Assembly (NCBI GenBank): GCA_903909905.1 | Contig: CAIVXP010000167.1 | Coordinates: 1 to 21,363 of the forward strand | DNA: 21,363 nt | DNA from: Akkermansiaceae bacterium | Lineage (GTDB): Bacteria; Verrucomicrobiota; Verrucomicrobiia; Verrucomicrobiales; Akkermansiaceae | Reading direction: 5' to 3' | Part shown: positions 1 through 7,433 of the stretch, piece by piece | How positions within the stretch are numbered: position 1 is the first letter of the stretch | How the letters are laid out: every line of letters begins with the position of its first letter | Notes under the pieces: generated by a model | Told to the model about the DNA's origin: nothing | The model's input: the letters and a program-made list of their open reading frames with translations, nothing else | Database searches by the model: none | Translations under genes and position numbers: made by a program

Positions 1-200
1 TATTCGATGGAGCGGACGTAGTCGGGCGAGTGGACGCGTTCGATCAGACCGACGCTGGCGCTGCCAACCTCGATGATTTCCTCAGGAGATAGAATGCCGC
101 CTTCGAGCAGCATGTCCTTCGAGGCTCGAAATTTTTCGGCAGGAAACGCATGGGCATCGGGCATCGCCCGTTCCAACTCCTGTGAGTAAAAGCATCTCAT
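1..200 (-). CDS. Histone deacetylase family protein (AcuC/HdaH-like), N-terminal part
   Basis: Only the first 66 codons are in the window; the gene continues beyond base 1. The minus-strand frame from ATG at 200-198 reads MRCFYSQELERAMPDAHAFP, then AEKFRAS, and ends with ERVHSPDYVRSIE. An opening 'FYS...H.FP.EK(Y/F)R' followed about 40 residues later by 'H.PDYV' is characteristic of bacterial histone-deacetylase-like proteins (acetoin-utilisation AcuC / acetylpolyamine amidohydrolase superfamily), which are zinc hydrolases removing acetyl groups from proteins or small amines. The zinc ligands lie further downstream and cannot be checked here. A GAGG about 7 nt before the ATG is a reasonable ribosome binding site. 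The gene is divergent from the RelE-like gene. The family call rests on a short region; substrate unknown. Confidence 0.72.
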   Translation of the reverse strand, partial: MRCFYSQELERAMPDAHAFPAEKFRASKDMLLEGGILSPEEIIEVGSASVGLIERVHSPDYVRSIE

Positions 201-326
201 GAACCTCGCACAGCGAACCGCGAAACTGTGGGCGTGGAAAGCGCAAAGTCAGCGGTGGGCAGCGAGAGGGCCTAAGCCCCTTTCTTTGGGCTTTTCGCGG
301 CTTGGTACGGGGTGTAATTTTGCCGC

Positions 327-689
327 GTGTTGCAAATTGTGTTCAACGAGATCAGCGCGGCCGAGCTTTCGAGTCTTGGGACGCTCGAGCAATTGGAGCT
401 CTTGGATGAGTTCAAAGTGAGTCGGCAGGATCTGGAGAAGCTCGATGGTGAGCGATTTGGCAGGATTGAGCGTGATGGCCGGGTGCTTTACCGTTATCGC
501 GCAAAGGATTATCGGCTTTATTTCGAGATCAAGGAATCCGCCGTTGTCGTCCATCGCGTGCTGCACAAGGGGACATTTTCGGACTTTTTGTTCCGCTCGA
601 AAATGCCACTTGGTGAGGATGAGGCTTTGGCTGGATCGAAGCATTTTTGGAAGCTCATCGATGAGGGTCGCAATGCGAGGCGCTTGTGA
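327..689 (+). CDS. RelE/ParE-like protein without an adjacent antitoxin
   Basis: The 120-residue product starts at GTG 327; no good ribosome binding site is visible, and TTG at 330 could also serve. It has the RelE/ParE-type pattern: an N-terminal helical part (LGTLEQLELLDEF, then LEKLDGERFGRIERDG), a strand-rich core with RYRAKDYRLYFEI, and then VVVHRVLHKGTFSDFLF. This matches 'cytotoxic translational repressor' proteins, in which a basic surface contacts mRNA in the ribosomal A site. It is about 30 residues longer than classical RelE (about 90) and ends in a basic tail (RNARRL). No antitoxin-sized gene lies on the same strand on either side: upstream is the divergent deacetylase gene, and 52 bp downstream is a TPR membrane protein. 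It may therefore not act as a toxin but as a domesticated, housekeeping relative. Toxicity is untested and the fold assignment is by pattern only. Confidence 0.68.
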   Translation: MLQIVFNEISAAELSSLGTLEQLELLDEFKVSRQDLEKLDGERFGRIERDGRVLYRYRAKDYRLYFEIKESAVVVHRVLHKGTFSDFLFRSKMPLGEDEALAGSKHFWKLIDEGRNARRL

Positions 690-741
690 ACCAAGGAAGT
701 TTTTGCTTCCGGTGTGAGCCGATGGCGTTCAGAGTTATTCA

Positions 742-1524
742 ATGACCAAAAGGTCTTTTCATATCATTTTGGCGCTGCTCTGCGGTGCTTGCTGGCTGTG
801 GTATGGTCTCACCAATCTGCAAATCGCGCAAAAAGCTGAGTTGATTGAAAAAATCCAAAGCGCGGGCGACCCCGAGGGGGAAGCGGCAAATCTTGAAAGC
901 GAGCGACTCGGGCTTGAAGGGCAGCAGACTTTTAAGGGGATTTTGCTGACATTTCTAACTGCGGGAGTTGTTGGGATTTTGTTCGTCGTGCATGTGCTTC
1001 CGGCGATCGTTCAGCGCTTCACGCATTCGATCTATGACAGCGGGGAGATGGTGGATCATGATGTGATGCGCGATGCGCGATCCTTGTTGGCCCAGGGGGA
1101 ATACGAGGCGGCGATTGAGGAGTATAGCAATGCCATTGCGGCTGAGCCGGGCAACCGGATGCCTTGGATGGAAATTGCCAAGATCCAGATGGATTGCCTT
1201 GATGACCCGCAGGCAGCGATCGAAACGCTGGGTCAGGCCATTGAAGCTTTCGCATGGCCGATGGACGACGGGGTTTATTTTAGGTTTCGTCTCGCCGAGT
1301 TGCAGGAGCAGGTCAATGGCGATCATGCGGCAGCGGCTGCGCTCATGCAGCAAGTCGAAGAGTTTTATCCCAACACGCGTCATGCGGCGAATGCGAAGCA
1401 CAGGCTACAAGAGTTGGGTCAAGGTGCCGAGGCCGCGGTGTTGGCTGCACAGGAGCGGGAGTTTCTTGAGCGGATGAATTTGGTGGTGAAGTCCGAAGGG
1501 GGTGTGAGCGGCGGTTCCGCGTGA
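742..1524 (+). CDS. Membrane-anchored tetratricopeptide-repeat protein
   Basis: A 260-residue protein starting at ATG 742. Two hydrophobic segments lie near the N-terminus: residues about 5-25 (FHIILALLCGACWLWYGL) and about 69-90 (GILLTFLTAGVVGILFVVHV), separated by a charged stretch of about 40 residues. The rest is soluble and helical, with TPR-like units: DARSLLAQGEYEAAIEEYSN (about 111-130) continuing to AIAAEPGN, then a second unit around DPQAAIETLGQAIEAF, then a third around HAAAAALMQQVEEFYPN, a layout like YfgC/BamD-type TPR scaffolds. TPRs bind partner proteins; no partner can be named from the sequence. The stop codon overlaps the GTG start of comEC by 4 nt, so the two are probably translated from one mRNA. 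A link to DNA uptake is possible from this coupling but unproven. Confidence 0.72.
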   Translation: MTKRSFHIILALLCGACWLWYGLTNLQIAQKAELIEKIQSAGDPEGEAANLESERLGLEGQQTFKGILLTFLTAGVVGILFVVHVLPAIVQRFTHSIYDSGEMVDHDVMRDARSLLAQGEYEAAIEEYSNAIAAEPGNRMPWMEIAKIQMDCLDDPQAAIETLGQAIEAFAWPMDDGVYFRFRLAELQEQVNGDHAAAAALMQQVEEFYPNTRHAANAKHRLQELGQGAEAAVLAAQEREFLERMNLVVKSEGGVSGGSA

Positions 1525-3806
1525 ATTTTTCAAGGGCAAGGGTCATGCAGGAAAAAGCATCCGGCACGTGTGTCTGGTTGAGTGATCGCACTGGGCGTAG
1601 GCCTTTGTTTGCAGCGGCATTGGTGACGATTGCCGGTGTGCTTGCCGTCGGGGGTGGGTTTTGTATTTCCGTTGTGTTGGTTTTGGCGGCGGGGCTGCTC
1701 GGCGTGTGGTTCGGTTCATGGCGTCGCGGCTTGGCATGGTTTTTGTGTGTGGTCGTGGCGGCCGGTGTGCTGTCGTGGAGGTTGGAGCGTCAGCGAAATT
1801 TCGAGCGACTGATGTCGAATGCGGGTGCTGCGAATTTGAGTGTGCGTTTGTTGGAGGACAGTGATGGAGGCGAGAGATTTTGGTGGGCGAAGGCTCGTGT
1901 TCTTGATGGGCCGCACGAAGGTGCGAAGGTCTTGTGGCAGAGTAGGGGAGAGTTGCGGGTGGCGGGATCGTTGTTGAAAGCGGTAGGAAATTTCCAAGCT
2001 CTGCCGGAACCGAGAAATCCCGGTGAATTTGATCGTGCGAAGTGGCTGAGAAATCAGGATGTGGCTGCGGTCTTTCAGGTAACTGGCATGCTTGATGACG
2101 CATCGACGCCTTGGCATGCCGTGTTGGGCGCGCGGATTCGCCATGCGTTTCGCGAAGTTGTAACAGCTGGGCTCGACGAGGACTCACGAGAGGCGATGGT
2201 GATTCGTGCGGTGGTGATTGGTGAGACGCCGCGTGATGCGGATTCATTGGTGGCGGCGTTTCGCGAGAGCGGCACGCTGCATGTGTTTTCGGTGAGCGGC
2301 TTGCATGTCGCAATGGTCGGCAGCATCGGCTGGTTTGTGTTGGGGCGACTTGGTGTTTCGCGGCGTCGTGCGGTGCTTGTGTTGTTGCCGCTGATTTTTG
2401 GTTACTCATGGATCACCGGCAACAGCGCGCCGGCCTTGCGTTCGGCATGGATGGCGGCGGTGTTTCTTGGGGCCTTTACCTTTCGCCGTAAGCCTGACCT
2501 TCTCAATGCCCTGGGCGCGGTGTTGCTCGTGGGTTTGTTGTGGGATGGGCGCATGTTGTATCAGGCCGGCGTTCAGTTGTCGTATGGCGTGGTTGCGGCG
2601 ATCGCGGTGGGAACCTCGTTGTTTGCTCGATGCTTCCGTTGGATGTCGTCGCCCGAATTGTATCTGCCGCTTGATCAAATGAGCCGCGCGCTTCGCTGGT
2701 TTTTGTCGTTGCGTCATGCCACCGCGCAATCGCTAGCGGTCTCGACAGCGGCGGCGGTGGGATCCGCCCCTTTGACGCTGTTTCATTTCGGCATGGCCAC
2801 GCCGGTCTCACTGCTTGCCGGATTGGTGCTGGTGCCTTTGGTCTTCGTGTTGCTTTGCATTTCGTTGCTTGCTCTTGCCATTTCACCGATTGCCGGGCCC
2901 GTTGCGCGCGGTTTGAATCAAGTCAACGCCCTTGTCGCGAGGGCATCGATTGAGTCTGCCGAATTTTTTGCGGCGATTCCGGGAGGGCATTTGGAACTTC
3001 GAAAAACCATGCGGCCCGGGCTCTTGGTTTACGATCTCGAGCGTGGCGCCGGAGCTGCTTGTTTTTACGGCGGATCCGGTGAGGCCGTGTTGCTCGATTG
3101 CGGGGATCGTAACGGATTTCGTCACACCGTGATGCCCTCGTTGCGGACGCTAGGGATGCGCCCGAACTCGGTGGTGTTGTCCCATCCCGATGGCCATCAT
3201 CTTGGTGGCGGGGTGGCGGTGTGGGAGGCCTTTCCGATTCGTGAGGCACTGGTGCCGGTGACGCTTTCGCGCAGCACGGGCTATCGGTCATGGATGGCAA
3301 ACCCATCGAGGATAAACATGCGCTTGGCTGGTGAAGCTCGATCAATCGGTCTGCCCAATGGCGCGCGCCTTGAAGTCGTGCATGCGCCTGATCCGCTGGC
3401 GCAAAATGCGCGGGCGGATGACCGGGTGGCGGTATATCGACTGCACTGGCGCGGGTGGAAAATCCTTTTCACCAGCGATGCCGGTCACTCGACGGAAAAC
3501 CAAGTGCTTGATGCTGGCGCCGATGTCTCGGCAGATGTGATCGTCGCTGGCTGTCATCGCAATGACCTTTCGCTTGGCGATGCTTTCCTGCATGCGGTTG
3601 CGCCACGGGCCATTGTTTTTTCCAATCCAGCGTTTCCGCTTGAGGAGCATCGCTCCGCCGGAACGGTCGACTATTGGAAATCGCGCGGGATCGAGGTCAT
3701 CGATCAATGCGCTGTGGGCGGTGTGACGATTACGGTCGAAGATAATGGCGATTTGCGCCTCGCCGGATTTTTGCGGGACGAGCCGTTTGTGTTGAAGCGG
3801 CGTTGA
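1521..3806 (+). CDS. comEC: ComEC/Rec2 DNA-uptake channel with degenerate metallo-beta-lactamase domain
   Basis: A 761-residue polytopic membrane protein with the three-part ComEC architecture. First come N-terminal hydrophobic segments and a DUF4131-type OB-like region (RNPGEFDRAKWLRNQDVAAV). The 'competence' membrane domain follows, with its signature SGLHVAMVG around residue 258. Last is a C-terminal metallo-beta-lactamase-like domain from about residue 500. ComEC carries one strand of incoming DNA across the inner membrane, and the C-terminal domain is thought to degrade the other. Here that domain is altered: the metal motif reads SHPDGHHLGG, the usual TGD is SDAG, and the usual HHGS is CHRN. 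The GTG start at 1521 overlaps the upstream stop. ATG 1545, with AAGGG 8 nt before it, is an equally good start. Convergent with trmB. Confidence 0.9.
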   Translation: MNFSRARVMQEKASGTCVWLSDRTGRRPLFAAALVTIAGVLAVGGGFCISVVLVLAAGLLGVWFGSWRRGLAWFLCVVVAAGVLSWRLERQRNFERLMSNAGAANLSVRLLEDSDGGERFWWAKARVLDGPHEGAKVLWQSRGELRVAGSLLKAVGNFQALPEPRNPGEFDRAKWLRNQDVAAVFQVTGMLDDASTPWHAVLGARIRHAFREVVTAGLDEDSREAMVIRAVVIGETPRDADSLVAAFRESGTLHVFSVSGLHVAMVGSIGWFVLGRLGVSRRRAVLVLLPLIFGYSWITGNSAPALRSAWMAAVFLGAFTFRRKPDLLNALGAVLLVGLLWDGRMLYQAGVQLSYGVVAAIAVGTSLFARCFRWMSSPELYLPLDQMSRALRWFLSLRHATAQSLAVSTAAAVGSAPLTLFHFGMATPVSLLAGLVLVPLVFVLLCISLLALAISPIAGPVARGLNQVNALVARASIESAEFFAAIPGGHLELRKTMRPGLLVYDLERGAGAACFYGGSGEAVLLDCGDRNGFRHTVMPSLRTLGMRPNSVVLSHPDGHHLGGGVAVWEAFPIREALVPVTLSRSTGYRSWMANPSRINMRLAGEARSIGLPNGARLEVVHAPDPLAQNARADDRVAVYRLHWRGWKILFTSDAGHSTENQVLDAGADVSADVIVAGCHRNDLSLGDAFLHAVAPRAIVFSNPAFPLEEHRSAGTVDYWKSRGIEVIDQCAVGGVTITVEDNGDLRLAGFLRDEPFVLKRR

Positions 3807-3831
3807 TTTTTCAGAAACGAATGTGCACCTC

Positions 3832-4458
3832 TCAGTCGACCGGTTTGCGGCAACGCAAGCGCCACATCGCTTTGCCTTCGCTTTCCCAGAGTTTTTGGAA
3901 ATCGGTCTTTGGATAGAAGAACGAATCCTCCTGCCACTCGAGGCGTTCAAAGCGGCCGAATGACGCCACTTTTTCTTCTGCCCATTGGAAGTATTCTTCG
4001 TGATCGGTCATGAAGAGAAACTCACCGCCGGGTTTGAGCGCGTTGCGGACGGCTTGCAGAAAATCTTCATTCACGAGTCGCCGGCGATGATGGCGCAGTT
4101 TCGGCCATGGGTCGGGACAGAGCAGGTGAAGGCGCGAGACGGAATTTTGCGGCAACAACCACTCGACGACATAGCGGCTTTCGAGTCGCAGCACCCGCGC
4201 GTTGTCGAGGCCGGCGCGTGAAATTTTTTTGCAGACCTTGCGCACGCGGCCGAGCAGGCGTTCGACGCCGAGAAAGTCGCGGTCGTGATGATGGCGGGCC
4301 ATTTCCATAAGGAATGATCCATCGCCGCAGCCGAGATCAATTTCGAGCGGCCTGCCATCGCGAAGGATTTCTGCGGGGGCTATTTTACGGAAGTAATGTT
4401 CCGGCACAAATTCGCCGGCCATCGCGGTTCGCGGCAATTGGTTCAGCACCTGCTCCAT
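3832..4458 (-). CDS. trmB: tRNA (guanine-N7-)-methyltransferase
   Basis: A 208-residue class I SAM-dependent methyltransferase that forms m7G46 in the variable loop of tRNAs. Motif I is LEIDLGCGDGSFL (about 38-50). LGVERLLGR follows as the acidic-loop region. The TrmB signature is PDPWPKLRHHRRRLV, the family's tRNA-binding 'PDPWPKKRHHKRR'. The C-terminal TDFQKLWESEG matches the conserved 'T.fE.....G' element. Length is normal for bacterial TrmB. It lies 45 bp after the nucleotidyltransferase gene on the same strand, so the two probably share a transcript, although I see no functional link. No convincing Shine-Dalgarno precedes the ATG at 4458. Its 3' end converges on comEC with a 25-bp gap. 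Confidence 0.93.
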   Translation of the reverse strand: MEQVLNQLPRTAMAGEFVPEHYFRKIAPAEILRDGRPLEIDLGCGDGSFLMEMARHHHDRDFLGVERLLGRVRKVCKKISRAGLDNARVLRLESRYVVEWLLPQNSVSRLHLLCPDPWPKLRHHRRRLVNEDFLQAVRNALKPGGEFLFMTDHEEYFQWAEEKVASFGRFERLEWQEDSFFYPKTDFQKLWESEGKAMWRLRCRKPVD

Positions 4459-4503
4459 GGTCGTGATTTTTTATTCGTATCGAGCCTATTCGCAAGCACC
4501 CCT

Positions 4504-5400
4504 TCAAAGATCGGCGTCGGAATGAACGCCGGCAACCGGAACGGCCGAGCATACGATGCAGCGCGTGAGGTCCGTGCCGCGTGAAATTTTTGCGTTCGGC
4601 CAAACGACCGAGTCGCGCACGACCGCGCCATGTTCGACAATCGCGCCGGGCCCGACCACCGAGTCGATGACGGTGGCGCCGGGTTGGATCACCGCGTCGG
4701 GGTGCACGCGCGGAGTAAGCCCAAGCTCGCGGTGCGCGCGGAGATAAGATTCGCGATCGCCGAGATCGAGCCACATGCCTTCATCGAGCGTGATGGCGCC
4801 GAGTTGGTTTTGTTTGGCGAGCTCGAGGAAGAATGGGATCACCGAAATTTTTTCATTCGCTGGAATTTGGCGGATGAATTCCGGGCTCACGCAATAGATG
4901 CCGCTGAAGACATGCGTGCCTGCGGTGCGTCCGAGTTTTTCGTGAATGTCGATGACTCTGCTGCCTGTGGCGTTGAGAGCGATGTGAGTGGCGGTGCCTT
5001 GCGAGCGAAGCGCAAGCGTCACGGGCAGGCCGGAGGCCTTGTGGGCGGCGATCAGTGCATCGAGCGGCATGGTCGAAAAGATGTCGCCGTTGTGAACGAG
5101 CAGCGGTGAATCGCCGACCCACTCGCTGATGTTGCGAAGCCCGCCGCCGGTTTCCAGCAGGATGGGTTCGTGGAAAAATGTGATCTCGTTGCCGACGGAG
5201 TGCGTGGTGAAATCATCCCATGCCTCGGGCAGGTGATGGGTGTTGATGGCGAATCGCCGTATGCCGAGTTTGGCGCAGGCGTTGATCGTCCATGCCGCGA
5301 TGGGTTGGTGAAACAACGGGACCAGCGGCTTTGGCAGGCGATCGGTGAGCGGCCGCAGGCGGGTGCCAAGACCGGCGCCGAGGATGAATGCCTGATGCAT
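4504..5400 (-). CDS. Sugar-1-phosphate nucleotidyltransferase (GMPP/MurU-like)
   Basis: A 298-residue protein whose start is set at ATG 5400 because the nucleotidyltransferase fold begins at once: MHQAFILGAGLGTRLRPLTD, then PKPLVPLFHQP. The GLGTRLRPLT loop binds the NTP triphosphate and the following Lys is conserved. ETGGGLRN and LLVHNGDIF (with the metal-binding Asp) complete the Rossmann-like core, and WLDLGDRESYLRAH closes it. The last 80 or so residues (VHPDAVIQPGATVIDSVVGP and onward) are hexapeptide left-handed beta-helix turns, as in mannose-1-phosphate guanylyltransferases. The ETGGG element also occurs in MurU, which activates MurNAc-1-phosphate, so the exact sugar and nucleotide cannot be decided. 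The frame stays open upstream across the mutM promoter, but that extension looks nothing like protein of this family. Divergent from mutM. Confidence 0.85.
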   Translation of the reverse strand: MHQAFILGAGLGTRLRPLTDRLPKPLVPLFHQPIAAWTINACAKLGIRRFAINTHHLPEAWDDFTTHSVGNEITFFHEPILLETGGGLRNISEWVGDSPLLVHNGDIFSTMPLDALIAAHKASGLPVTLALRSQGTATHIALNATGSRVIDIHEKLGRTAGTHVFSGIYCVSPEFIRQIPANEKISVIPFFLELAKQNQLGAITLDEGMWLDLGDRESYLRAHRELGLTPRVHPDAVIQPGATVIDSVVGPGAIVEHGAVVRDSVVWPNAKISRGTDLTRCIVCSAVPVAGVHSDADL

Positions 5401-5444
5401 GAAATGGCTATGCCGCCGATGTTTCCCGCTGGCAAGTACCGATC

Positions 5445-5472
5445 TTGATTCGGCCTTGGTATCGCGTAGCAT
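5445..5472 (+). promoter_or_regulatory. Candidate sigma70 promoter for mutM
   Basis: TTGATT (5445-5450) and TAGCAT (5467-5472) are separated by 16 bp and lie 25 bp before the mutM ATG, in the 97-bp divergent gap. The match to consensus is moderate, so this is inference from spacing and sequence only. Confidence 0.4.
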
Positions 5473-5497
5473 GCTCAAAGTTTCTGCGCCCACCGAC

Positions 5498-6313
5498 ATG
5501 CCCGAACTTCCCGAAGTTGAGACCACCCGCAGAGGCATCGAGCCGCATGTGATCGGCGTGCGTGTGAAGGAAGTGATCGTGCGTCGGCGTGACCTGCGAC
5601 AGCCGGTTTCCAAATCGATCGCCGAGATCGAGGGGAAGAAAATTTTATCCGCGCGTCGAAGGTCGAAGTACCTGTTGCTTGAGATCGAGAGCGTGGGCAC
5701 TTTGCTCATTCACCTCGGCATGTCTGGCAGCTTGCGTGTAATTTCGCCGGCGGATGCGTGGAAGACGCATGATCATGTTGGCATCACGCTGGCGAATGGC
5801 AAACAGCTGCGCTTTCATGATCCGCGCCGTTTTGGGTTGGTGCTCTTGTTGCGCGGCGATCCTATGGCGCATGCCTTATTGAAGCATCTCGGTCCTGAGC
5901 CCTTGGAAGCAGGCTTCACTGCGAGGCACCTGCAGGACGCCTGCGCGAAACGCGCGGCAGCAATCAAGCTCGTGATCATGGATGCAAAAGTGGTTGTCGG
6001 CGTCGGCAACATCTATGCGTCGGAGGCCTTGTTTCGCGCGGGCATTTTGCCGCGCACCAAGGCAAACCGCGTTTCAAAGCCGCGCCTTGCCAAACTCGCG
6101 CAGGCGATTCGCGATGTACTGGGTGATGCGATCGCCGAAGGTGGCACCACCTTGCGCGACTTCCTGAAATCCGATGGAGAACCCGGATACTTTCGCCAAA
6201 AGCTTTTCGTGTACGAACGCAAAGGTGAGCCATGCCGTGTTTGCGGCACGCCGATCCGCCATGCGGTGATGGGCCAGCGCTCGACTTATTGGTGCCCGAA
6301 GTGCCAAAAATGA
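5498..6313 (+). CDS. mutM: Formamidopyrimidine-DNA glycosylase (Fpg/MutM)
   Basis: A 271-residue bifunctional glycosylase/AP-lyase that removes 8-oxoguanine and formamidopyrimidines. The start is fixed at ATG 5498 because the enzyme needs proline right after the initiator Met: MPELPEVETTRRG gives catalytic Pro2 and Glu3. Lys57 (RRSKYLL) is the conserved phosphate-contacting lysine, and LIHLGMSGSLR forms part of the fold. VVGVGNIYASEALFRAGI is the helix-two-turn-helix signature. The C-terminal zinc finger has Cys246, Cys249, Cys266 and Cys269, with the DNA-binding Arg261 in QRSTYWCPKC. All key residues are present and the length is typical. In-frame codons upstream to 5399 are not part of the protein. 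The FGE gene follows 66 bp later. Confidence 0.96.
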   Translation: MPELPEVETTRRGIEPHVIGVRVKEVIVRRRDLRQPVSKSIAEIEGKKILSARRRSKYLLLEIESVGTLLIHLGMSGSLRVISPADAWKTHDHVGITLANGKQLRFHDPRRFGLVLLLRGDPMAHALLKHLGPEPLEAGFTARHLQDACAKRAAAIKLVIMDAKVVVGVGNIYASEALFRAGILPRTKANRVSKPRLAKLAQAIRDVLGDAIAEGGTTLRDFLKSDGEPGYFRQKLFVYERKGEPCRVCGTPIRHAVMGQRSTYWCPKCQK

Positions 6314-6379
6314 GTGGGCTCGTCATACCAAAATCATGCTGTTTACTTTTTCTTTTTCCTGCCAAAGTTTTCGGGTTCC

Positions 6380-7408
6380 ATGAAAATATTCCGATTTGCA
6401 CCCACTGTCATTTTGATGCTTTGTCTTCACGGAGTGGTGTCGGCTCAAGATCGCTCCGAGGCATCGCCTGCAGGCATGGTGATGATCAAGGGTGGCGAGT
6501 TTCTGATGGGCAGTGAATTGCCGTGTAGCCGCATGAACGAGCGCCCGGCGGTGAAAGTGAAGGTCGATGGTTTTTGGATGGATCAACATGCAGTGACCAA
6601 TGCGCAGTTTCGCAAGTTTGTTGAGGTTACTGGTTACAAGACCACTGCTGAGAGGTCGGTCGACTGGGAGGAGATGAAAAAACAGGTCGCGCCCGGCACG
6701 CCGAAGCCGCCCGATGAAATGCTGCAACCCGGTTCTTTGGTTTTCGCCCCGACCGATGGGCCGGTCGATTTGCGCGAAATGAGCGCGTGGTGGCGTTGGA
6801 CTTCGGGTGCCAACTGGCAACACCCCGAGGGCCAGCAGAGCAATCTTGATGGGCGCGAGCAGCACCCGGTGGTGCAGATCTCGTGGGACGATGCGAATGC
6901 TTACGCGAAATGGGCCGGCAAGCGTCTGCCCACCGAAGCCGAGTGGGAATTTGCCGCACGCGGTGGGCTTGAAGGCAAGCGCTACGCGTGGGGTGATGAA
7001 TTCAAGCGCGATGGCAAGTTCATGGCCAACACATGGACTGGAGATTTTCCCTACAAAAACACCAAGGAGGATGGTTTTGTCGGCACCGCGCCGGTGATGA
7101 GTTTTCCCGCCAATGGTTACGGCTTATACGACATGGGTGGAAATGTCTGGAACTGGGTGAGCGACTGGTACCGGCCCGACAGTCATGCGCGGAGCAAGCT
7201 CGAGCCCTCTTGTCACAACCCGCAAGGTCCAAAGTCCAGTTACAACCCAAGCCAGCCGTATCAGACACAGGAACGCGTGATCAAGGGCGGCTCATATCTT
7301 TGTCACCCCGACTACTGCGAAAGTTATCGTCCCAGTTCTCGTCGCGGCACACCGCCCGACACTGGCACCAGCCACATTGGCTTTCGCTGCGTTAAGGATT
7401 TGAAATGA
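6380..7408 (+). CDS. Exported formylglycine-generating enzyme (SUMF1-type) with both catalytic cysteines
   Basis: A 342-residue protein starting at ATG 6380 with a Sec signal peptide: MKIF, a hydrophobic core PTVILMLCLHGVV, then SA|QD, a likely signal peptidase I site. The mature part is an FGE-sulfatase domain: GMVMIKGGEFLMGS, FWMDQHAVTNAQFRKFVE, SGANWQHPEG, WAGKRLPTEAEWEFAARGG, DGFVGTAPV, NGYGLYDMGGNVWNWVSDW. The key C-terminal segment reads GGSYLCHPDYCESYR then SHIGFRC. Cys308 and Cys313 match the copper-binding catalytic pair of human SUMF1 (Cys336/Cys341). Such enzymes oxidise the Cys of a CxPxR motif in sulfatases to formylglycine using O2. Many bacterial 'FGE-like' proteins lack these cysteines; this one keeps them, so it is probably a true FGE. 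No sulfatase gene is in the window. Convergent with prmA, 25 bp apart. Confidence 0.88.
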   Translation: MKIFRFAPTVILMLCLHGVVSAQDRSEASPAGMVMIKGGEFLMGSELPCSRMNERPAVKVKVDGFWMDQHAVTNAQFRKFVEVTGYKTTAERSVDWEEMKKQVAPGTPKPPDEMLQPGSLVFAPTDGPVDLREMSAWWRWTSGANWQHPEGQQSNLDGREQHPVVQISWDDANAYAKWAGKRLPTEAEWEFAARGGLEGKRYAWGDEFKRDGKFMANTWTGDFPYKNTKEDGFVGTAPVMSFPANGYGLYDMGGNVWNWVSDWYRPDSHARSKLEPSCHNPQGPKSSYNPSQPYQTQERVIKGGSYLCHPDYCESYRPSSRRGTPPDTGTSHIGFRCVKDLK

Positions 7409-7433
7409 CCTTGGCCAGAGGCCGCCGTTGTTT

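Noticed and set aside
268..293. GGGC/GCCC and AAGCCC/GGGCTT inverted repeats before the RelE-like gene
   Set aside because: Mutually exclusive short stems with only four T after them, in a divergent promoter region with no gene to terminate; likely chance in GC-rich DNA.
5401..5709. N-terminal extension of the nucleotidyltransferase frame
   Set aside because: The extra residues would cross the mutM start region and precede the canonical opening of the fold; the proper start is 5400.
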